Shown: positions 1 to 8,700 of the stretch, in pieces | Layout of the letters: the number at the start of each line of letters is the position of its first letter | Numbering within the stretch: position 1 is the stretch's first letter | From: UBA11574 sp963752565 | Lineage (GTDB): Bacteria; Desulfobacterota; Desulfobacteria; Desulfobacterales; UBA11574 | Reading direction: 5' to 3' | DNA length: 64,000 nucleotides | NCBI GenBank assembly: GCA_963752565.1 | Contig: CAVVZC010000018.1 | Span: 12,534-76,533 of the forward strand | Made by a program: the position numbers and the translations under genes | The notes under the pieces: generated by a model | Database searches by the model: none | Seen by the model: only the letters and a program-made list of their open reading frames with translations | Told to the model about the DNA's origin: nothing

Positions 1-165
1 TTAGAGGTTTCTTTTAATTCAAAAGATACAGGGTCACCCTTTTGTAAACCGAAATGCCCAAATTCCTTGATGCCCGATTTATGAACAAAAACGTCCCCAT
101 GTTCTTCAGTGTGTATAAAACCATAGCCTTTTTTTTCACTGTACGATTTGACAGTATCCTTCCAT
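1..165 (-). pseudogene. Cold-shock domain protein, frameshifted and cut by window edge
   Basis: Cold-shock proteins are small single-stranded nucleic-acid binders of one OB fold. On the minus strand an ATG at 165 follows an AAGGA ribosome site and reads M-E-G. One extra base (position 156) then throws the frame; skipping it gives T-V-K-S-Y-S-E-K-K-G-Y-G-F and onward through VFVHKSGIKEFG to FELKETS at the window edge. KGYGFI and VFVH correspond to the RNP1 and RNP2 motifs. The last codons lie outside the window. Without the skip, translation from the ATG stops after ten codons. No ATG opens the long frame upstream; a TTG at 203 lacks a ribosome site. So this is either a recent pseudogene or a sequence error. 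Confidence 0.75.
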
Positions 166-861
166 CTAATGTTTTTCCTTTCCTTGTATCTTGTCTTGTA
201 CAAACGCTCAGGAGGTCAATTTGAAGGGGGGCCAAAAAAAAATAAGTTCTTTGTACAGGCCCCAAAATAAATACCAGAAATATAAACAAGTAGTGAATGG
301 TAGAATCAGTTAATTCTTAAATTAATCCATTCGTAATAATAAGTCAATAGTTTGACCTGAAAAATAATCCAGTTTTTGATTATGAATTATAGATGTGATT
401 GATCAATTCATTCCAGATAACTTGTGTAAAAACCAAACGAACGCCAGATAACTTTTATAGTGACCACGCCATAAGGACGTGGTCACTGATTGGAGGACAT
501 CTGACACCCTTTAATATATTTGACAGTCTGCTCGCTTTCTTTCATGGTAAGGAACTTAAGGAAAAGAGCTGGAACCCAAGCAATACGTATATAGTGAAAT
601 CAGGTTTAAATCCGTGTGCGTTATAAATTCAGGATAGCTATTGTTGATTTATAATATTATAACCTGAAAAGGGTCATCATTTTCTTTAAATCTCAGAAGC
701 TTAAACATTCGATATTCAACAAATTAACTTAACTGAATCTTAATTGAATCGGATCATTTTATTCTCTGCTGGACGATCGGTTGTGCAATAGCGCCAGCCT
801 GTATGAAATTGGTCACTGAAAGGTATCGAAATTCAAAAAAGTCTTTTGGCAAAATCATGAT
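166..861. other. Intergenic region, no convincing gene
   Basis: About 700 bases lie between the cold-shock gene and a small lipoprotein gene. The stretch is AT-rich. One 75-codon open frame (399-626) has no family resemblance and no good ribosome site. A perfect 9-bp inverted repeat is present at 460-486, and GGTCACTGA occurs both at 481-489 and near 810, which hints at mobile-element debris. Nothing else was recognised. Confidence 0.5.
460..486. repeat. Perfect 9-bp inverted repeat
   Basis: Arms GTGACCACG (460-468) and CGTGGTCAC (478-486) are separated by nine bases. It could be a transcription-factor operator or an element end. There is no T-run, so it is not a typical terminator. Confidence 0.6.
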
Positions 862-1143
862 TTAGTAGCCTAAATTGAAGTCACCCGCCTGACCAAAAGC
901 ATCCACCTTTCCATCCAGCAACCTGACATAATATACATTGGTGTAAAATCCCCCTGTTGTAAGGTGATAGTTAAGATATTCTGTATTCTTTTTGGCACTG
1001 CTGCTTGTAGGTTCACCAATGTTTTCAATGACTTCTTTTTTGGTCATACCAAGTTTTAGTTGATTCATTTTTTTGGACGATCCTGCACAGCCAAAAAGGA
1101 AAGCAACAGATAGAAGTATTACGATAATACGATAAGGTTTCAT
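862..1143 (-). CDS. Small lipoprotein, SmpA/OmlA (BamE)-like fold
   Basis: A 93-residue protein with a lipoprotein signal (MKPYRIIVILLSVAFLFGC, lipobox L-F-G-C19). The rest contains LKLGMTKKEVIENIGEPT, the usual 'G-M-s-k-e-e-V...l-G-e-P' signature of the SmpA/OmlA/BamE superfamily, then predicted beta strands (EYLNYHL, VYYVRLLDGKV). Members are envelope lipoproteins, but most small ones have no assigned role and this one is not near other BAM genes. Start chosen at the ATG behind a G-rich ribosome site (CAGGGGG) seven bases upstream. It is monocistronic and faces the broken cold-shock gene. Confidence 0.8.
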   Translation of the reverse strand: MKPYRIIVILLSVAFLFGCAGSSKKMNQLKLGMTKKEVIENIGEPTSSSAKKNTEYLNYHLTTGGFYTNVYYVRLLDGKVDAFGQAGDFNLGY

Positions 1144-1763
1144 ATTAATCCCCCTGCAAATAAGTAATAATTGAGATGCGTTAAGTGATATTGAATCTTA
1201 TCCATCTTTCGGTTAAAGGTTATTCATGTTCTTTTTTATCGTGTTTTATTGAGAATTATTTTGATGTGTTCTTGAAACAGTATGTAAATTATCAAAATAT
1301 AAAATACGAAAAAGAATGTCAATAATTGTAAAATGTTTCATCTCACATTAAAGACAAAAAAACAAATCCAAACGGATCTCAAACCACCACAAAATTAGGT
1401 GTATTATGCCCTGAAATATGTGGAAAAAACTGTTCCTAAAAGTGGATTCTCATATTCGGACTAAAGATGAGTTTCTGTCTGAAATTGAACAACAAACCCT
1501 GATGTTTTTGTGATGGATCTGGATTCAAAGATTGACGGGATTGAAACTTCGGGAAAGATAAGGTCTCAGTTTGCTGTTGCGGTTATATGTTTGTACCTAA
1601 CCTGATGCATTGACCTGAATATTTTATCAAAGTATCGTGAATGCATACCTGTAATAGGGGGGGATGAAAGCGTCCGGGCAAATGATCATTACAACCTGTT
1701 GACCAACGCCTGCCATTCCCCGCCCTATCGACGGGTATGCCAGTTTTAAAGCCAAAGGTATCC
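1144..1763. other. Intergenic region with decayed coding sequence
   Basis: A 620-base stretch without an intact gene. The first part holds the promoter side of the small lipoprotein gene. The middle contains a decayed response-regulator fragment (described separately). The part from about 1660 to 1763, just beyond the stop of the VWA lipoprotein gene, shows no clear terminator or gene. Confidence 0.5.
1498..1605 (+). pseudogene. Remnant of a response-regulator receiver domain
   Basis: The frame beginning at 1498 reads P-D-V-F-V-M-D-L-D-S-K-I-D-G-I-E-T-S, then G-K-I-R-S-Q-F-A-V-A-V-I-C-L, and ends at a stop at 1603. This matches the receiver-domain core: phospho-acceptor Asp in 'PDLVLMDI..', then 'DGIE.a..IR....PVIyLT'. 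No start codon or intact flanking domain remains; stops occur upstream in the same frame (for example at 1462). I read it as a fossil of a PAS/receiver-type signalling gene. The fragment is short, so chance similarity cannot be excluded. Confidence 0.5.
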
Positions 1764-2420
1764 TTATCCCTTTGCTAAGATGTTATCGAGCCGCTCCAGG
1801 TCATTTATTACCCGCCACGTGCCCCCCCCTTCCTTTACTGTCTTTTCCTGCCACTGTTTGACACGGGCCAAATATTTTTTTGGATCCTGATTGTCGGCGC
1901 GCAGCTTAGTTACGTTAAGTGCAATGATATGGAATCCGGACAGTTCAAACGGAACATCCCTTACATACCCTTTGGCCAGTTCTTCCTGAAGATCTGAAAA
2001 TATCAGAATGTATTTATTGGCCGATCCGGATTCATTCAGATACTCAATAGCCTGAAGCATGCCACCGGAGATATCGGTGTAGCTGCTTTGTCGAACACCC
2101 GTTACAAAGGTATTGACGCTGTTTTGAAAAGCACGCTTCTGGTTATTGGCCACCGATGGTCTGGCATCAAATGTGACCTTGGCGACAATGTCTTTTTCAC
2201 TGAAACTGCCGGTATCGATTCGTCCCACAGCCATGGTGTCTCCGGGCTGTAACGTGCCCAGGAGGTAGTTGATGATTAAACGGGCTTTCTTCAACTCCAC
2301 AGCATAGGTTCCCGACGTATCCAAAAGCATGTAGACCCCTTTTGCCCGGTTCGATTGTTGTGAGCAGCCGGTGGTCAAAAGGATTAAAAAACCGATGAGC
2401 CAAAATCGAAAATATTTCAT
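1764..2420 (-). CDS. VWA-domain lipoprotein, second gene of riboswitch operon
   Basis: A 218-residue protein with a signal peptide ending L-L-T-T-G-C19, so probably a lipoprotein. The remainder is a von Willebrand factor A domain: MIDAS-like D34-T-S-G-T38 (the last position is usually Ser), a TDISGGM loop near residue 112 and IFSD near 141. VWA domains bind ligands or partner proteins, often through a metal ion. The ATG overlaps the stop of the upstream membrane-protein gene (ATGA), indicating translational coupling. The open frame extends another 81 codons upstream, but that part overlaps the neighbour out of frame and lacks protein-like character. The partner and function are unknown to me; co-regulation by c-di-GMP is inferred from the leader upstream of the operon. 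Confidence 0.8.
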   Translation of the reverse strand: MKYFRFWLIGFLILLTTGCSQQSNRAKGVYMLLDTSGTYAVELKKARLIINYLLGTLQPGDTMAVGRIDTGSFSEKDIVAKVTFDARPSVANNQKRAFQNSVNTFVTGVRQSSYTDISGGMLQAIEYLNESGSANKYILIFSDLQEELAKGYVRDVPFELSGFHIIALNVTKLRADNQDPKKYLARVKQWQEKTVKEGGGTWRVINDLERLDNILAKG

Positions 2421-3910
2421 TTTGCCATCTCCTTGTTCTCGGTCAGTGGATCCACAGCGGGCATGGCCCCCGAGCCGATCGTCTTCTCTTTCTCTGCGGG
2501 GTTGTCTTTGGTTTGAGTCCGAAACAGGCTTTGGGTCACAACCCCCTCCAGCCAAAGCGCCGGAAAAATAACCAGATCGTAAAGGTTTATCATCAACCGC
2601 CCGGTGTAGTACCCGAGCAGGCCGGTCAGTCGCAATGCAAAGGTTAAGGAACGGAGCACCCAAGCAGTGATTAGGCCCAAAATGGTTCGGGAAGATGCCA
2701 CAAAGGATTCCAAAGGTATGGCCACAAAGGTGAGAATAAACGGCAAAATAAAGCCCATCACCATCTGTCCAACCATTGGGATCACACTTCCGGCTACAGA
2801 ACTGGGTGCTACACCTGCCAGGCTCTGACGCAATGCCTCCATATCACCTGCAATCCGGTCGCGCATAAAGGCCAGCGCCGATTCCACACCGGCTAAAATG
2901 GCCAGCAGGCTCAAAGCGATCCAGAACAGCATCATACGCATGCGATCGTCCATGCTGCCAATGATAGGAAACAGTCGCGTGATACGCAGCGACTCCATCA
3001 AAAAAATACCGGTACAGATCTCAAGACAGATGATTACCAAACCGGCGATATCTGATGTCTTGTAGGGGCCGAGATAACTGGCGCCACCCACCATTTCTGA
3101 CATCGGCAGAGCGATGAGATTAAAATTAATTATGGCGCCGCCTAGAGCAATTAGAAGAACCGCGCCGGAAATGAAAAACTGAGTCATCGAGGAAGAAGAA
3201 AGCGTTCGCATGGCCGAGTCGGTCTGTTCGCGGATCTGTTCATAGTTGTCCATGTAACGATCGATTCGTTTGGCCCGAAAGTTCAAATCAGACAAGGATT
3301 TATTCAAACCGCCGAGGGTCTTTTTTATGGCGCGCAATAAAGGCAGCATTCGATTGAGGATCGCATGACGATTGGAAGCATCAATGCGGTGCTGTTCGAG
3401 CGCTTTTATCTGCTGTTGGGATAAAGTCTGATGAATGTCGTCCAGCATATTGCCGACGATAGGGTCGTTGCTGGGTCGAATACTTGCAATCGCTTTAATG
3501 ACCTTAACCCAATCAGGCAACGTCTGAGGAATTTCAACGCTATTTTGGTGGTCTTCGTCAAGTTTGACGAGGTTCTCGTTCAGCTGGCGTTGAAGCTGAG
3601 GATATCCCTCCAAGTCTCGTTGTACCGCAGTGGAGATACGTTCAAACTCCCTTTCCACACAGCGTTCGGCATGTTGGCGCCCGGCACTGAGCAATACATC
3701 CCGGTTGCGATCGTTTAGGCGCTTTTCAGCCAGTTTGACCGAAGTAGCAAAAAGCCGCATGCTATTTCTAATAATCATGCTTAAAGATGCCAGGCAGCGA
3801 TGACTCGGTTTACGCGCCAAATACATTGCTGCAATAATTAAAACGATCCACATGAAAGTGGAAAGAAAGGGGCTGGCGGTAATCGTTGGTAAAAATCCGG
3901 TGGTTGTCAT
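2417..3910 (-). CDS. Polytopic membrane protein with helical domain, unknown family
   Basis: A 497-residue protein I do not recognise. By eye it has a membrane segment near residues 15-32, then about 200 mostly helical polar residues rich in Gln, Arg and Leu (probable coiled coil, about 45-240), then hydrophobic segments near 244-268, 288-308, 325-348, 380-402 and 408-436, and a polar tail. The layout suggests a large soluble domain anchored to an inner-membrane bundle. It starts with ATG eight bases after a strong GGGAGGT site and is the first gene behind a c-di-GMP riboswitch. Its stop overlaps the VWA lipoprotein start. A membrane scaffold or channel with the lipoprotein as a partner is possible, but that is inference. 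Confidence 0.75.
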   Translation of the reverse strand: MTTTGFLPTITASPFLSTFMWIVLIIAAMYLARKPSHRCLASLSMIIRNSMRLFATSVKLAEKRLNDRNRDVLLSAGRQHAERCVEREFERISTAVQRDLEGYPQLQRQLNENLVKLDEDHQNSVEIPQTLPDWVKVIKAIASIRPSNDPIVGNMLDDIHQTLSQQQIKALEQHRIDASNRHAILNRMLPLLRAIKKTLGGLNKSLSDLNFRAKRIDRYMDNYEQIREQTDSAMRTLSSSSMTQFFISGAVLLIALGGAIINFNLIALPMSEMVGGASYLGPYKTSDIAGLVIICLEICTGIFLMESLRITRLFPIIGSMDDRMRMMLFWIALSLLAILAGVESALAFMRDRIAGDMEALRQSLAGVAPSSVAGSVIPMVGQMVMGFILPFILTFVAIPLESFVASSRTILGLITAWVLRSLTFALRLTGLLGYYTGRLMINLYDLVIFPALWLEGVVTQSLFRTQTKDNPAEKEKTIGSGAMPAVDPLTENKEMAK

Positions 3911-3973
3911 GGGACACCTCCCTTTTGTTTGGGTTATACACCACGGGAGGTCAGCTCATTTGCCGATGAACCT

Positions 3974-4017
3974 CTGCAAATAGAAAACGCCTTAGCAACA
4001 ATAGTATGAAGGCGTTT
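3974..4017 (-). terminator. Terminator-like hairpin of riboswitch expression platform
   Basis: On the minus strand, arms AAACGCCTT (4017-4009) and AAGGCGTTT (3993-3985) form a 9-bp stem followed by a short T-rich stretch (TTTTCTATTT). It sits immediately after the c-di-GMP aptamer and before the membrane-protein gene. The loop contains TTGCT, which can pair with AGCAA just before the stem, offering a possible antiterminator. This is consistent with transcriptional control, but the U-run is imperfect. Confidence 0.6.
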
Positions 4018-4020
4018 GCT

Positions 4021-4114
4021 GGTACCTTCGGTAGCCCGGCTATCACGGCCCTTGGAGCTTTTGACCCGTGGCTTTGCGTCACTGCCTTTCGACAGCTTTG
4101 CCCTTTCGTTGGTA
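4021..4114 (-). ncRNA. Cyclic di-GMP-I (GEMM-I) riboswitch aptamer
   Basis: Reading the minus strand gives the family core in order: AAAGGGCAAA, a stem closed by a GAAA tetraloop (GCTGTC-GAAA-GGCAGT), the invariant GACGCAAAGCC, a second stem (CACGG...CCGTG), and the closing GCCGGGCTACCGAAGG. TACC near 4114 can pair with GGTA near 4023 as P1. The GNRA loop plus the conserved GACGCAAAGCC is the tetraloop/receptor pair of GEMM-I. Such aptamers sense c-di-GMP or, in some deltaproteobacteria, cGAMP; I cannot tell which by eye. It precedes the membrane-protein/VWA-lipoprotein operon. Confidence 0.92.
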
Positions 4115-4129
4115 AATTTATAAAGCAAT

Positions 4130-4158
4130 ATGATAGTACACTTCAAAGACAAAGTCAA
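4130..4158 (-). promoter_or_regulatory. Sigma-70-type promoter of riboswitch operon
   Basis: On the minus strand TTGACT (4158-4153) and TATCAT (4135-4130) are separated by exactly 17 bases. Transcription would start about 15 bases before the riboswitch P1 stem, as expected for a leader RNA. Confidence 0.65.
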
Positions 4159-4410
4159 GTATTATAGCGATTGGCACAATAATGGCCTGCTTGCCTGCTG
4201 ATCACGAAACGGTTTCGGAATACATTTATTAAAACCGTTATGTATGAAAATTTCTGATGGTCGATTTGACTTTCGAGAGCTAAAGTGATTTGCTAATAAA
4301 ATCGTGTAACCTGAATCTTGCATGAATATTAATGAGAATCTTTATCATCTTTATTTGAAGCGGGTTTAAACAACATCATAGCATCATACATTTTACCCAA
4401 AGGATATTGG

Positions 4411-4554
4411 AGGCTTCATCTCCCCGCGGGGATCTTAGACTGCGTTTGAGACATTTCAGTCCCCTGAAAGCGTTACGGCTGCATGTCTCATGCGATAGAG
4501 ATCTAGGCATCACACCGGCAACACCGCCAAAGGCGGGCAAGCCTCTACAATCGC
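4411..4554. other. Highly structured GC-rich leader or element remnant
   Basis: This block upstream of the lytic transglycosylase gene is packed with inverted repeats: TCCCCGCGGGGA (4421-4432), GAGACAT/ATGTCTC (4448-4454 with 4483-4489) enclosing TTCAG/CTGAA (4455-4468), GCGATAGAG with CTCTACAATCGC (4492-4500 with 4543-4554), and CCGCC-AAA-GGCGG (4524-4536). It is far more GC-rich than the DNA on either side. It could be a cis-acting RNA leader for the + strand gene, or the end of a former IS200/IS605-type element on the minus strand. I did not match it to a known riboswitch class. The rest of the 4159-4584 gap shows nothing. Confidence 0.5.
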
Positions 4555-4584
4555 TCAATTTAGTTTTAGTAAAAAGACTATTTT

Positions 4585-5721
4585 GTGAAAAAGACGAAAA
4601 CGTATATGAAAAAAACGATTTTTCTTGTTTTGGCAATCGTACTGGTTTTGACATTTGAGGCTTTTGATGCTTCGCCCAATCCCCTGGATCTTCCTTCTTT
4701 GCTGACATCTGTTAAAAATATGGATACCCTCTCCTTTTGCGGAGAACGGGTTCCCATTGAAAACCAGGAGGTTCTGGAACGGCTGGAAAAGGAGCTTTTG
4801 CTATCCCTTGGAGATCGACCCCAGGTGATTCTGTGGTTGAAGCGCTCCCGCCGATATCTGCCGTATATTGAAAAAATGTTGAAGGAAAACAATATGCCGG
4901 AGGATCTCAAGTATATGGCCATTGCCGAAAGCGCCCTTCTCCCCCATGCCGGCTCTAAAAAAGGGGCCATTGGATTTTGGCAGATTCTACCCGCTACAGG
5001 TCGCAGGTACGGGCTGATTATTGATGATACCATTGATGAGAGACGAAATATATTTGCCTCTACCCGGGCTGCAATAGCGCATTTAAAGACACTCTATGAA
5101 TTGATGGGGTCCTGGACCCTTTCAGCCGCTGCCTACAACATGGGTGAAGAAGGGCTGGAAGCCGAAATCATGGTGCAACACACCTGGGATTATTACCGTC
5201 TCTATTTGCCCCTTGAAACCCAGCGATTCATATTCCGCATTCTTTCGGCCAAACTGATTCTTTCGGAACCTGATCGATTCGGCTTTAATCTCACGGATAC
5301 AGATTATTATCCGCCTCTTGAATTCGACCGAATCAGCATTGACTGTTTTCAAGAAATTCCGCTGAGCCTTGTTGCAAAGGCGTCTAAAACGGACTTTAAA
5401 GTCATCAAGGACCTCAATCCCGAAATTCGAGGACACTACCTCACCGAAGGCACCCATTCGATTCTGATTCCCAAAGGGGCGAATAATGGATTTAACGAGC
5501 GTTATAAGAAACTGGTTAAGGAATATGAGGGAAAGAGGACAGATCGGATTTACATCATTAAAGAGGGGGATAACTTATCATCCATTGCCGATAAATTCGA
5601 TGTACCCCTGGCGGTTCTTATTATCTGGAACCGTCTTGACTTGAACAAGCCTATCCACCCGGGAGACCGGCTGATTATTTATCCGAAGTCCAATATTGTC
5701 AGACAGGACAAACAGGATTGA
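4585..5721 (+). CDS. mltD: MltD-like membrane-bound lytic transglycosylase
   Basis: Cleaves peptidoglycan glycan strands to form 1,6-anhydro ends, acting in the periplasm. The 378-residue reading has an N-terminal hydrophobic segment (about 9-28), an SLT domain with the catalytic Glu in IAESALLPHAGS (E115), the family GAIGFWQI (127-134) and AAYNMGEEGL near 186, and a C-terminal LysM domain (IYIIKEGDNLSSIADKF... to about 367). E. coli MltD has two LysM modules; only one is clear here. Translation may start at the GTG at 4585 or the ATG at 4606 (MKKTIFLV); neither has a strong ribosome site. It sits alone behind the structured leader and faces the convergent helicase gene. Confidence 0.85.
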   Translation: MKKTKTYMKKTIFLVLAIVLVLTFEAFDASPNPLDLPSLLTSVKNMDTLSFCGERVPIENQEVLERLEKELLLSLGDRPQVILWLKRSRRYLPYIEKMLKENNMPEDLKYMAIAESALLPHAGSKKGAIGFWQILPATGRRYGLIIDDTIDERRNIFASTRAAIAHLKTLYELMGSWTLSAAAYNMGEEGLEAEIMVQHTWDYYRLYLPLETQRFIFRILSAKLILSEPDRFGFNLTDTDYYPPLEFDRISIDCFQEIPLSLVAKASKTDFKVIKDLNPEIRGHYLTEGTHSILIPKGANNGFNERYKKLVKEYEGKRTDRIYIIKEGDNLSSIADKFDVPLAVLIIWNRLDLNKPIHPGDRLIIYPKSNIVRQDKQD

Positions 5722-5748
5722 CAGGATATTTTTTCATCCATCAGGGGA

Positions 5749-8700
5749 TTACCATTTAACAGGAATACGAACCGTTTTTTTAGCCTTGTTGGTAAAAAGC
5801 AGATATCCGTTTTTTTGACCGTATAGAAAAAGATCCCTCGTGATCTCTACATCTTTTTTGCAGTAATCGATGATTTCCCGCATCCGTCCCTGTTTCCACC
5901 ACTGAAGGGCCTGAAGGCCGTCTGCCGTCTTTTTTTGACCCAGGGTCACTTTGGCAAGATGGTTCAGAGAGAGTCTGTAACCGAGACGATAGTGGACGTC
6001 TTCTAAGATATCTACGGTGGGAAGTTTTTCAAAATTAAAATCCGAATACCCGGCAAGCACCCTGAAATCAAATCGTTTTACGTTGAACCCTACCACCAGA
6101 TCGCATTTTTGAAAATGTTCGATGAGCTGATCCACCTGATCATCTAAAAATTCAAAATATTTATCTTTTTTTGAGTCATACAATACGGCACAGCTCATTT
6201 TCATTAAATCCGCTCGATGCCAGCCGCCCACCTCCTGGGCAGATCGCTGTGTCTCGATGTCGAAGATACAAAATCGAGTGCCCGACCCTTTGAGCGGAGC
6301 CTGGTCTATTGACGGGGTTTTACACGCATCTTTGAATGCCCTGCGCCTTGCGAGCATTCTTTTTCGTAGCCGCCCCTTGTGGCCGGCAGATTTTTTGCTC
6401 CGATCCATTACCGCTGTTTTCTTCTGAAATGATGTGACCTTTACAGGAGATCGAAATTCTTTTTCTTTAGACCGTGTATCTGCTGGATATGTTTCCGGCA
6501 TTGCAGCATCTTGCGCTGATATGAGTTTGTTCAACAGAAAAATCGCTGAAGCCTTGTCAATGGGCCGGTTTCCGGACCCGCATTTTGGGGAATGCACACA
6601 CGACGGACAACCTGTCTCACACGGGCATGCGCGAATCACTTTAATGGTATTTTCGAGTAGTTCTGTTGCTTTTTTAAAGGCCTGCCTGCTCAGGCCGGCG
6701 CCCCCTGGAACCCCGTCGTAAATAAATACCGCTGCGCTACCCACCTGAGGGTGATGGGGAGTGGCGATACCCCCAAGGTCATTTCTATCCGCCATCACCA
6801 AAAGGGGAAAAATACCGATGGCCGCATGTTCAATGGCATGAATCCCGCCCATAAAATGTAAATACTGTGCTTCAGCCTGTCTTTGAATCTGAGCAGGAAT
6901 TTTAAACCACAGGCCTTCGGTCTCAAATATCAGTGGCGGAAGTGTCAGCGGCGTGATGCTCAACTTTTTTTTGGCATGTATACGCCATTTTTCATATCCA
7001 ATTACTTGATCTGTAACTTTAAGTCGTCCAAAATATACATCTGTATTTAATAATGTTTTAATGTCGTAGATTTCGAGTATTTCCGTATTTTTCTCAGACC
7101 GCACCCGGGTATAATAATCGACCTTGGCCCTGGACACCTTTACGGTCTTTGTGTCCAGATCCAGGGTGTTGACCAGAAAAGTGTTGCCCTTATGAAGATA
7201 AATGGCCCCGGGATGGGTCTCTTTGAAGGCTCTGAATTCATCGATCTCCCCTTTGTGTTTCCCGGTTTTGCTGCTCACAATATTATAGCGGGTTCCGGTT
7301 CCCCTGAGATCCACATGTCGGTGAGGCGCCAGCCGGCTGGAATAGAGTTGAGTCCCATCTTCACTTCTTAAAAGTGCACCGCTTTTCTCGAGACCAAATA
7401 CGACCTTTTCAACATGTTCGTCCAGCAGGAACGGTTCACTCGATTTTAGCGGCAGCTCGGCTGCTGCACAGGTGATATGCCTGGACATAATCTCGGTATT
7501 GTGCGGGTTGATCACGGCGGCTTCGGGCTCCCGATTCAGAAAATCTTCCGGATGGCGCATAAAATACTGATCCAGGGCATCTTCCCCGGCAATCAGGACC
7601 AGGGTGGAATCCTGTCCGCTGCGCCCTACTCTGCCGCCCCGTTGCCACGTCGCCACCACCGTACCAGGATACCCCACCAGAAGGCACAGATCCAAATCGC
7701 CAATATCAATGCCGAGTTCTAAAGCACTGGTGGATATCACCGCCAACAGGTCGCCTTTGGCCAGCTTTGCTTCGATCTCCCTTCGTTCTTCAGGAAGAAA
7801 TCCAGCCCGATAGGCACTAATCCGTTGTGCATATGGACCGGATTGACTTCCGGCCCAGATGGCAATTAACTCGGTCAGTTTTCTCGACTGGGCATAAACA
7901 ATGGTACGTAAGCCCCGGTGGAGCGCAGCTTTGAGCAAAAGTATGGCGGTCTGTGCCGGGCCCTGAACCGGGTTGATAAAGACAACGTGTTTTTTGCCCA
8001 AAGGGGCACCGCTTTTTGTGATGGTTTCGACCTTTAGCCCTGTGAGTTGCTCGGTAAGCTGGGCGGGATTGGACACGGTGGCGGAACAAAAAACAAATGT
8101 CGGATCAGCACTGTAAAACGAACATATTCTTTGAAACCGTCTGAAAACCTGGGCCATGTGCGATCCCATGATGCCCCGATAGGTATGCACTTCATCCACC
8201 ACCACCATATCCAGATTGCAAAAAAAATCAGCCCATTTTTGATGATGGGGCAACAATGAAAGGTGAATCATTTCAGGGTTGGTCAAAAGAATATTGGGCG
8301 GGGCCTCCCTTATCCGTTTTCGATGCCAGGCAGAGGTGTCTCCGTCGTAAATGGCGATTTTAGATTTTACGTCTTTGTTGTGTTTCATTAGGGCTTCAAA
8401 TGTACGAAGCTGATCCTGGGCAAGGGCCTTCAAAGGAAAAATATACAGTGCTTTGGAATCCGGGTTTTTAATTATATTTTCCACTACTGTGAGATTGTAA
8501 ATCAGCGTCTTTCCGCTGGCAGTGGGGGTCGCAACCACTATATGACGACCGGACCGGATGAAATCGATGGCGTCCGCCTGATGCCGGTAAAGATCACGTA
8601 TGCCTGCGGATTGAACCATACGATCTATTATTTGGGGCCATGGCTTCTCGGGTTTTGATACCCGAGCAGGGTGATCCGGCAATACGGTATGATACACCAC

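Noticed and set aside
399..626. 75-codon frame in the gap left of the first lipoprotein
   Set aside because: No ribosome site, no family pattern, and it spans the inverted repeat at 460-486.
2421..2663. Upstream extension of the VWA lipoprotein frame
   Set aside because: Overlaps the membrane-protein gene in another frame, has Arg/Gly-rich shadow composition, and the lipoprotein signal starts at 2420.
3934..4158. 74-codon frame across the riboswitch
   Set aside because: Its sequence is the folded aptamer RNA, so coding is unlikely.
4376..4708. 110-codon minus-strand frame across the structured block
   Set aside because: It is low in protein-like character and overlaps the start of the transglycosylase gene.
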